NCBI GenBank assembly: GCA_016207625.1
Contig: JACQPF010000414.1
Span: 1-6,130, forward strand
Length of the DNA stretch: 6,130 bases
Direction of reading: 5' to 3'
DNA from: Elusimicrobiota bacterium
GTDB taxonomy: Bacteria; Elusimicrobiota; Elusimicrobia; FEN-1173
The notes under the pieces were generated by a model, which searched no databases, was not told where the DNA came from, and saw nothing but the letters and a program-made list of their open reading frames with translations. Made by a program: the position numbers and the translations under genes. Positions 1 to 3,648 of the stretch are shown in pieces; position 1 is the stretch's first letter; the number at the start of each line of letters is the position of its first letter.

Positions 1-47
1 AGCTTGAACGCCTCGCGAAGCGTGAGAGGGTGGAGCCGGAGTCCCAC
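1..47 (-). CDS. possible start of the next gene (truncated at window edge)
   Basis: After the TGA at 57-55, a GTG at 47 opens a frame translating to (V/M)GLRLHPLTLREAFKL and running off the left edge. The residues look protein-like, and the position just after the upstream stop fits the operon. The only upstream purine stretch (AGG, 11 nt away) is weak. A TTG overlapping the preceding stop (58-56) opens a competing frame of poorer composition. Too short for a functional call. Confidence 0.3.
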   Translation of the reverse strand, partial: MGLRLHPLTLREAFK

Positions 48-54
48 GATCCGA

Positions 55-399
55 TCAACCTGCCAAGTTTTTAACGCTCTCGAAGGAATACGTGGGATGA
101 TGTTGCGACGGGTCCCAATCCGTGATGAAGCAATAGCGCGAATGCCCGTCTTCCGGCATCCAGCCGCACCAACGGCAATACTCAAGGATTCCTCCGTTCC
201 CCAGAGGTTTCCGAATCAGGCAAGACTCGATCACGTAGCGCCGCAACTGGTGGATTTCCCTTTCCATCTCGCGTATGCCATCGAAATACCTCTTAAAATC
301 CTCAGCCGCCTGCCGCTTTTCCTCCTCAAACGCGGCTATTTTCCTCTCCAGCTCCCGCACATGCTCGGGACTGGTTGTCTCAAATCTCTTGTCATCCAT
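55..399 (-). CDS. coiled-coil protein with C-terminal Cys/His motif
   Basis: A 114-aa protein. Residues about 11-55 form a long charged helix (EHVRELERKIAAFEEEKRQA, then DFKRYFDGIREMEREIHQLR), a likely coiled coil and so probably an oligomer. The C-terminal part has Cys75-x2-Cys78, then His86-x3-Cys90 (EYCRWCGWMPEDGHSRYC), a plausible small zinc site. It is followed by FITDWDPSQHHPTYSF, with further histidines. The ATG is selected because GGAGG lies 5 nt upstream. A longer frame from a TTG 20 codons earlier has a Pro/Thr-rich N terminus and no such site. It could be a nucleic-acid or protein-binding adaptor; no family is recognised. Confidence 0.75.
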   Translation of the reverse strand: MDDKRFETTSPEHVRELERKIAAFEEEKRQAAEDFKRYFDGIREMEREIHQLRRYVIESCLIRKPLGNGGILEYCRWCGWMPEDGHSRYCFITDWDPSQHHPTYSFESVKNLAG

Positions 400-589
400 G
401 TTTTCCTCCGTCTCTCGCGTGTTTGTCGTGTCCGCGTCCGCGGGCGGATGAGGCGGCAAGGGCCACCTGATGGGGATGGTCGGGAATGCGCCACGGCCGT
501 ACGATTTACCGTGGACGCGGACGTTACACGCCTCAACTTCCCGAGGGCATCACCCCACCTCACCGCCTCATCCTCCCGCGGACGATCCC
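400..589. other. 190-bp gap, no gene supported
   Basis: Open frames here on either strand have Arg/Pro-rich composition and no ribosome-binding site. The gap holds an imperfect long-range inverted repeat: 430-443 (gtccgcgtccgcgg) pairs with 509-522 at 13 of 14 positions across 65 bp. On the minus strand this lies in the 5' leader of the 114-aa gene. I saw no clear -35/-10 pair, terminator or tRNA. The sequence lacks the 5-bp periodicity of the other two gaps. Confidence 0.45.
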
Positions 590-790
590 TTACGCCCGGT
601 CCTCATCATGCTGCATCGCCGCATGAGCCAGGAGCGTCACGTAATGGTCCCTGGCGGACCGGAACGATTGGTATGCATCCAGGACTTCATCCGGCACTTC
701 CACCAGGACTTCCTTGGGCGATGGCACTTGCTTCATGGCGGCCCGCGCCCGGGCGAACCGCGCCAGGCATTGGCGACAGCGGTTCATCAT
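590..790 (-). CDS. small CxxC protein of unknown function
   Basis: A 66-aa protein starting at the first of two adjacent ATG codons, with AAAGGAG 8 nt upstream and an ATGA overlap with the preceding stop; starting at the second ATG would remove one Met. It has a single Cys-x2-Cys near the N terminus (NRCRQCLARFARARAAMKQ), then a helical segment EVPDEVLDAYQSFRSARDHY and an Ala/His-rich end. One CxxC pair cannot bind zinc alone, so dimerisation or a partner would be needed. A longer frame beginning at 865 reads through the end of the 78-aa gene and is not favoured. No family is recognised. Confidence 0.65.
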   Translation of the reverse strand: MMNRCRQCLARFARARAAMKQVPSPKEVLVEVPDEVLDAYQSFRSARDHYVTLLAHAAMQHDEDRA

Positions 791-1023
791 CCGAATGGCT
801 CCTTTGCATGGGGGAACATCCAGGGCCGAAGGCTTTCCTTCTCTTGCGTCGTCAATTTCATCCATAGTTGATCCACCGGCTCCTGGATTTCAGTCACAAA
901 CTTGTCCCAGAGGGCCTTTTTCTCTTCAGGCGGCTTATGGGGCCAGTGATCCTCCATCCACCTCTTGGATGCCAAGAAGTGCTGCCACCTTGTGCGGAAT
1001 TTAAGGACATCGATCAGGGCCAT
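787..1023 (-). CDS. small Trp-rich protein of unknown function
   Basis: A 78-aa soluble, mainly helical protein with six Trp residues (13, 22, 27, 39, 54, 68), unusually many for its size. Characteristic stretches are LIDVLKFRTRWQHFLASKRW, HWPHKPPEEKKALWDKFV and RPWMFPHAKEPFG. There is no cysteine motif, signal peptide or transmembrane helix, and no family is recognised. The ATG is chosen because GGAGG lies 8 nt upstream. An in-frame extension upstream would translate pentanucleotide array A into a Gly/Trp-rich repeat and is rejected. Its TGA overlaps the next gene's ATG as ATGA, pointing to coupled translation. Confidence 0.7.
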   Translation of the reverse strand: MALIDVLKFRTRWQHFLASKRWMEDHWPHKPPEEKKALWDKFVTEIQEPVDQLWMKLTTQEKESLRPWMFPHAKEPFG

Positions 1024-1058
1024 AATGGGATCCTCCAAGAACCAGGAAAGACCTCGAT

Positions 1059-1128
1059 CTGCCACGCCAAGCCAAGCCGAGCCGCGCCATGTCTTGCCTG
1101 GCCCAGGCACGCCATGCCAAGCCTTGAC
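1059..1128. repeat. degenerate pentanucleotide array A (NNGCC, about 13 units)
   Basis: In a strict 5-bp register from 1059 on the plus strand: ctgcc, acgcc, aagcc, aagcc, gagcc, gcgcc, atgtc, ttgcc, tggcc, caggc, acgcc, atgcc, aagcc, then the diverged ttgac. Eleven of the first thirteen are exact NNGCC. It shares unit type, phase purity and orientation with the array at 1862-1966. It fills most of the 124-bp gap between the 213-aa and 78-aa genes. If the diverged last unit is counted, it also begins 19 nt after a TAG stop. It ends about 22 nt before the Shine-Dalgarno of the 78-aa gene. Confidence 0.8.
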
Positions 1129-1147
1129 ACAAACCCCCAAACGGTCC

Positions 1148-1789
1148 CTAATCCAGCAACTCGAATTTGGTGATCATGAACTGGCCGTACTCGGGCCGCA
1201 TGTCGCACAACCCGATGGTCGTCCCGGCGCGCGTCACGACCTCGTGCAGGAGCTTCGGGCTGATGTACTCGGGCAGCAGGACTCGCACAAAGAACGTGCA
1301 TTTCCACCCGGACTTCATGGCGGGCCGGATGCGCGGCACCTTACCTAGGCGCTGAATGGATACGCCGCGCTTGTCCTCAAAGTCCCAATGCTCAACCCCC
1401 AGACTGGCCACCTCCGGCGAGACCTGGATGCCGGCCTTGAAGATGTCCGTGGCGGATTTCTTCGGGCTCCGGGGATCCTGGTTGAACTTAGCGGAATTCA
1501 CCAGAGCCTGCTTGAAATTCATGCCGGGAATTCCAATCTCCCGCGAATCGGGAACCCGGTACACATAAGACTCCACGTTGTCGGTCTTCTTCTCCTTGGA
1601 GCCCTTCTTGGCCTGCGCCTTCTGCTCCGCCACGTCGCAGTCGTAGCGGTGGAACAGGATCGGCGTCACCCCTTGGATCTCCACCTCCACCACGTAAGGC
1701 TGCGACCGCTCCGTCACTCCTTGCGGCTTGAAGCTGTCCCCCAAATGGAGGGCCGTTTTCAACTTCTTTTCCGCTGTCATTGTGTCCAT
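1148..1789 (-). CDS. 213-aa protein with RAMP/Cas7-like motifs, function unknown
   Basis: A 213-aa protein starting at ATG with AAGGAG 6 nt upstream and ending at TAG. After a ~30-residue tail comes a strand and turn, YVVEVEIQGVTPILFHRYD (32-50), then a Lys-rich, probably disordered loop (56-70). Next is ESYVYRVPDSREIGIPGMNF followed by helix KQALVNSAKF (73-102), and then SPKKSATDIFKAGIQVSPE. The C-terminal half has IRPAMKSGWKCTFFVRVLLP (154-173), a helix ISPKLLHEVVTRAG, and a Gly-containing loop and strand TIGLCDMRPEYGQFMITKFE (191-210). The order 'G.tPIL', 'IPG...K.AL..a', and a terminal 'iG..RP.yG.F.i..f' is reminiscent of RAMP-fold proteins (Csm3/Cmr/Cas7-like). No other CRISPR component is present, so I read it as a phage protein, perhaps a nucleic-acid binder. 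It is the only gene here flanked on both sides by pentanucleotide arrays. Confidence 0.8.
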   Translation of the reverse strand: MDTMTAEKKLKTALHLGDSFKPQGVTERSQPYVVEVEIQGVTPILFHRYDCDVAEQKAQAKKGSKEKKTDNVESYVYRVPDSREIGIPGMNFKQALVNSAKFNQDPRSPKKSATDIFKAGIQVSPEVASLGVEHWDFEDKRGVSIQRLGKVPRIRPAMKSGWKCTFFVRVLLPEYISPKLLHEVVTRAGTTIGLCDMRPEYGQFMITKFELLD

Positions 1790-1804
1790 CGATTTCTCCT
1801 TTTC

Positions 1805-1853
1805 GGCGTATTCGCCATGTTGTGCTCCGCCCGGTCATCGCCGACCTTGGCGA
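1805..1853 (-). other. two small stem-loops in the 5' leader of the 213-aa gene
   Basis: Between array B and the Shine-Dalgarno of the 213-aa gene are two short inverted repeats: TCGCC/GGCGA (1838-1842 with 1849-1853, 6-nt loop) and GGCG/CGCC (1805-1808 with 1813-1816, 4-nt loop). The second ends only 4 nt before the Shine-Dalgarno and could tune access to it. Stems of 4-5 bp can arise by chance in GC-rich sequence, so the call is weak. Confidence 0.3.
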
Positions 1854-1861
1854 GTGTTTCC

Positions 1862-1966
1862 CCGTCTTGCCCAGCCAAACCATGCCTCGCCCTGCCTTGC
1901 CAGGCCTTGCCCCTCCCTGCCATGCCGTGCCAGGCCTTGCCACGCCAAACCACGCCAGGCCTAGCC
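1862..1966. repeat. degenerate pentanucleotide array B (NNGCC, about 20 units)
   Basis: Reading the plus strand in fives from 1867, twenty consecutive units follow without any insertion or deletion: ttgcc, cagcc, aaacc, atgcc, tcgcc, ctgcc, ttgcc, aggcc, ttgcc, cctcc, ctgcc, atgcc, gtgcc, aggcc, ttgcc, acgcc, aaacc, acgcc, aggcc, tagcc. Seventeen are exact NNGCC and three deviate at the third base (aaacc twice, cctcc). A diverged unit (ccgtc) precedes at 1862. The 14-mer TGCCAGGCCTTGCC occurs twice exactly 30 bp apart (1898, 1928). On the presumed transcript the unit is GGCNN. The array fills the gap between the 240-aa and 213-aa genes, starting 19 nt after the TAG stop. Pentamers keep all frames open, so long out-of-frame ORFs arise across it, but I see none with a convincing start. 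I do not recognise the element. Confidence 0.85.
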
Positions 1967-1985
1967 AAAGATTAAAGGACCTTAT

Positions 1986-2708
1986 CTATAGCGACTCTCC
2001 TTCTCCCGATTCCTCGAGGTGGCTTACGATTTTGTTTCGCTCCGGCGCGAGGCTCGTGAAAAGCAGCTCCGCCCGCCTGTATTCTTCAGGGGAGACCTGC
2101 CCAACAAGCTCGATATCCAAGACCCAAAAGGTTCCCAGATCGTTTTGGGTCTTTTTCGGCAGGAGGCGATACCGCCGGGCGAAGAGATCTTCCCTCGACA
2201 GCCGGGCGAGGGAATAGAGTTTCTTGCCGTTCTTGTAGCTGCTCTTACAGAACGGCAGAACCATCGGAAACCCGAAGTCCTCTCCGAAAACAGAGATGAA
2301 GTTCAAGAAGGCCACGACTTCGAGCCTCTCGCCGCCGGCGCCGAACAGGATTCCCTCCTGGACCCGGGGATCCATCGGGTCGTTCGTTCGCCATTCAATC
2401 CCTCCCCCTGTTTCCCTCGGCCGGAATTTGACGAATTCCTTGGCCAATATGATCGGGACGAATTCCTCCGATTCCAATGGCAATCCCGTAATGGAATTGA
2501 TCAACATGCCAGCACGATATTTCCCCCGTGCATCCTGGACCTCCGGCGACAAGGGCTGGAGAAGCTTGACGCGCGGCAGGACCAGGTCGTCCCTGTCGGA
2601 GCCCATTTCCAATCCCCGGGGCGGAACCATCGGCCGGTCCATCGCCGTGGTATTTCTTGGAGACGTTGTCATCGCTTTTGAACTTGCGGACTGCTTTTCT
2701 CTTGGCAT
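1986..2708 (-). CDS. 240-aa phage early-region protein of unknown function
   Basis: A 240-aa protein, probably cytoplasmic, with no membrane segment. Residues 1-36 are Ser/Thr/Pro/Met-rich and probably disordered. The folded part begins at DRDDLVLPRVKLLQPLSPEV (39-58), followed by RAGMLINSITGLPL and a strand EEFVPIILAKEFVKFRP. Further on are VVAFLNFISVFGEDFGFPMVLPF, a basic stretch KSSYKNGKKLYSLARL (155-170), then DLFARRYRLL, LGTFWVLDIELVG, and a C-terminal helix SPEEYRRAELLF. The 'LP+.KLLQ.lSPEV' opening and the 'FCKSSYKNGKKL' block suggest a phage protein group that co-occurs with recombination genes. A DNA-binding role is possible from the basic block, but that is inference. The start is fixed by an ideal ribosome-binding site. 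An ATG 17 codons upstream, overlapping the previous stop as ATGA, would give 257 aa but has no Shine-Dalgarno. Confidence 0.8.
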   Translation of the reverse strand: MPREKQSASSKAMTTSPRNTTAMDRPMVPPRGLEMGSDRDDLVLPRVKLLQPLSPEVQDARGKYRAGMLINSITGLPLESEEFVPIILAKEFVKFRPRETGGGIEWRTNDPMDPRVQEGILFGAGGERLEVVAFLNFISVFGEDFGFPMVLPFCKSSYKNGKKLYSLARLSREDLFARRYRLLPKKTQNDLGTFWVLDIELVGQVSPEEYRRAELLFTSLAPERNKIVSHLEESGEGESL

Positions 2709-2722
2709 TTTGAATCCTCCTT
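2709..2722 (-). promoter_or_regulatory. Shine-Dalgarno fixing the start of the 240-aa gene
   Basis: AAGGAGG, one of the strongest anti-16S matches in the window, is followed by the 7-nt spacer ATTCAAA and ATG. It decides in favour of the ATG at 2708 over the one at 2759, which overlaps the previous stop codon. Confidence 0.8.
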
Positions 2723-2751
2723 GCTTTTGGTTTTTGCCACTAAAATCGGCT

Positions 2752-2776
2752 TCCCTCATTTCTTGATAATGAGGGA
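2752..2776 (-). other. 9-bp perfect hairpin spanning a stop codon
   Basis: TCCCTCATT at 2752-2760 and AATGAGGGA at 2768-2776 are exact inverted repeats with a 7-base loop. On the transcript the structure covers the last codons and TGA of the 128-aa gene, and a possible alternative ATG for the 240-aa gene. No U-run follows directly (only ATTTTA after 5 nt), so a rho-independent terminator is unlikely. A translational role, such as masking the ATGA junction, or an mRNA-processing or stability role fits better. Neither is proven. Confidence 0.5.
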
Positions 2777-3142
2777 GGGCTTGAGGAACATGTGGATGAA
2801 CTCGGGCAAGGGCTCGCCGGCCTCCATCCTCTCCGATGCGAAGGACGAGAGGGACGCCGGGAAGACGGTGCGCTTGATGAGGTCCGGCCGGCCGCATTCG
2901 TCCTCCAGGTAAATGAACAATCGCTCTTGGTTCTCCTTCTTGCAGGAGGCGTATACCCTGGGCTTGCCGAGAGTCGCGCGGCCCAGGTCTTCGTAATCGA
3001 CGGTCTTGAGCCCTTGGGACTCCATCGCCTCAATCAGGGTCTGTTCCGCCTGGTCCTTCCGCTGTTCCGCCTCTTCCAGCTGCGCCTTCAGGCGCTCCAC
3101 GTCCCCCCGCGTCTCGATCACCGCCGCCAGCAAATTCCTCAT
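2756..3142 (-). CDS. coiled-coil phage protein of unknown function
   Basis: A 128-aa protein in two parts. Residues about 10-42 form a strongly charged heptad-like helix (DVERLKAQLEEAEQRKDQAE), a probable coiled coil. Residues 43-128 form a small domain: a Lys-Thr-Val/Leu-Gly turn, a strand with PRVYASCKKENQERLFIYLE, a helix ending in DLIKRTVFPASLSSFASE, then a Leu-Pro turn and C-terminal strand FLKPSLIIKK. A coiled coil followed by a TV.P.sLSSF..E...G..LP..I...KP.I..KK tail resembles small proteins I associate with phage recombination or replication clusters. I do not know a function. The ATG has GGGAGG 8 nt upstream. In-frame alternatives 12 and 28 codons further upstream lack such a site. 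Its 5' 113 bp overlap the nuclease frame, and an ATGA at its end overlaps a possible alternative start of the next gene. Confidence 0.82.
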   Translation of the reverse strand: MRNLLAAVIETRGDVERLKAQLEEAEQRKDQAEQTLIEAMESQGLKTVDYEDLGRATLGKPRVYASCKKENQERLFIYLEDECGRPDLIKRTVFPASLSSFASERMEAGEPLPEFIHMFLKPSLIIKK

Positions 3143-3470
3143 GGTTGCCGCCTCCCTTTGGTCGATAAGGCCGGACATCGGGACAGGTCTTGAGTCCGTC
3201 CACGAAATGCCGCCAGTTCTTCTCATTCAAAACCGTGCCCCATGCGCCGCTCTTGAGGGCTTTGGAGAGGAAATGCTTTTGGTAGGGCGTGGGCTTTCTC
3301 CCGTGAACCTTGAACTCGATGCAGTAGGTCGTCCCCCGGTGGATGAGGATCGCGTCAAAGGGCCGCATCCCTCCCAGGCCCCGCGTGTCAGGGATTTTCC
3401 AGTAGAAGGCCTCGGGGAACTCCCGGTCTATCGCGGCCTTAAATTTCCGGTAGATGTCCCGTTCGAACAC
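3030..3470 (-). CDS. PD-(D/E)XK nuclease, VRR-NUC/resolvase-like
   Basis: A 146-aa frame whose first ~92 residues look like a small PD-(D/E)XK endonuclease. There is an N-terminal helix with Glu3 (FERDIYRKF), KIPDTRGLGGMRPFDAIL with candidate catalytic Asp39, then YCIEFKV with Glu52 and Lys54, and TPYQKHFL with Gln64. This spacing of D, E-x-K and Q is that of VRR-NUC and Holliday-junction-resolvase-like nucleases, which cut branched or flap DNA using Mg2+. The GTG start is chosen because GGGGAGG stands exactly 7 nt upstream; the upstream start candidates in this frame lack comparable context and extend further into the zinc-ribbon gene. The last ~40 residues are extremely Gly-rich and coincide with another gene read in a different frame, so the natural C terminus is doubtful: the enzyme may really end near residue 105-110. 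The adjacent SNF2 helicase supports a joint role in replication or recombination. Confidence 0.82.
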   Translation of the reverse strand: MFERDIYRKFKAAIDREFPEAFYWKIPDTRGLGGMRPFDAILIHRGTTYCIEFKVHGRKPTPYQKHFLSKALKSGAWGTVLNEKNWRHFVDGLKTCPDVRPYRPKGGGNHEEFAGGGDRDAGGRGAPEGAAGRGGTAEGPGGTDPD

Positions 3471-3639
3471 CGATGAGCCTCCCCAAAAATTCCTCGGTCT
3501 GCGGCGCATAGCCCAGGCAGCGGCCGCACTTCTCGCAATCAACCCGCAGGTGCTTGGTCCGGTTGCTGAAAACCTGCCACCGGAACTTGAGAACCTTTGA
3601 ACCGCAAAACTGGCAGGATTTAAAATCGGGCTGTTTCAT
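3439..3639 (-). CDS. small zinc-ribbon protein
   Basis: A 66-aa protein with a clear zinc-ribbon signature: Cys9-x2-Cys12-Gly at the first knuckle and Cys35-x2-Cys38-Gly at the second, 22 residues apart, with aromatic and basic residues between (KFRWQVFSNRTKHLRVD). Such ribbons usually bind nucleic acid or mediate protein contacts. The ATG is 9 bp after the helicase stop. Its Shine-Dalgarno (GAGGG, 4 nt spacing) abuts the helicase TGA, so coupled translation is likely. The 3' end overlaps the start of the nuclease gene by 32 bp. Being sandwiched between a helicase and a nuclease suggests a role in the same DNA transaction, but that rests on context only. Confidence 0.8.
   Translation of the reverse strand: MKQPDFKSCQFCGSKVLKFRWQVFSNRTKHLRVDCEKCGRCLGYAPQTEEFLGRLIGVRTGHLPEI
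3471..3484 (-). promoter_or_regulatory. Shine-Dalgarno fixing the GTG start of the nuclease
   Basis: On the minus strand GGGGAGG is followed by the 7-nt spacer CTCATCG and then GTG. It lies inside the zinc-ribbon coding region. It is the reason for calling a GTG start rather than the ATG 13 codons further upstream at 3509, for which I identified no comparable site. Confidence 0.75.
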
Positions 3640-3648
3640 TTTTCCCTC

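Noticed and set aside
336..563. 75-codon minus-strand frame in the 190-bp gap
   Set aside because: Arg/Thr/Pro-rich, no ribosome-binding site, and it runs out of frame into the well-supported 114-aa gene.
520..575. Promoter-like TTGAGG hexamer on the minus strand
   Set aside because: No -10 hexamer at 16-18 bp spacing (CACGGT at 17); too weak to call.
4..867. 287-codon open frame on the plus strand
   Set aside because: Low-complexity Pro/Arg/Ser-rich translation without a recognisable domain. It runs antisense across two minus-strand genes with good ribosome-binding sites.
1059..1966. CRISPR array
   Set aside because: Units are 5 bp with no spacer-repeat alternation and no cas genes nearby.
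1488..1968. Gly/Trp/Arg-rich repeat proteins encoded across array B
   Set aside because: A 5-bp repeat without stops opens all frames and yields pentapeptide periodicity automatically; the starts are TTG or lack Shine-Dalgarno sites.
2752..2776. Rho-independent terminator
   Set aside because: The stem is good but no U-tract follows on the minus strand, and a strong Shine-Dalgarno and gene follow within about 45 bp.
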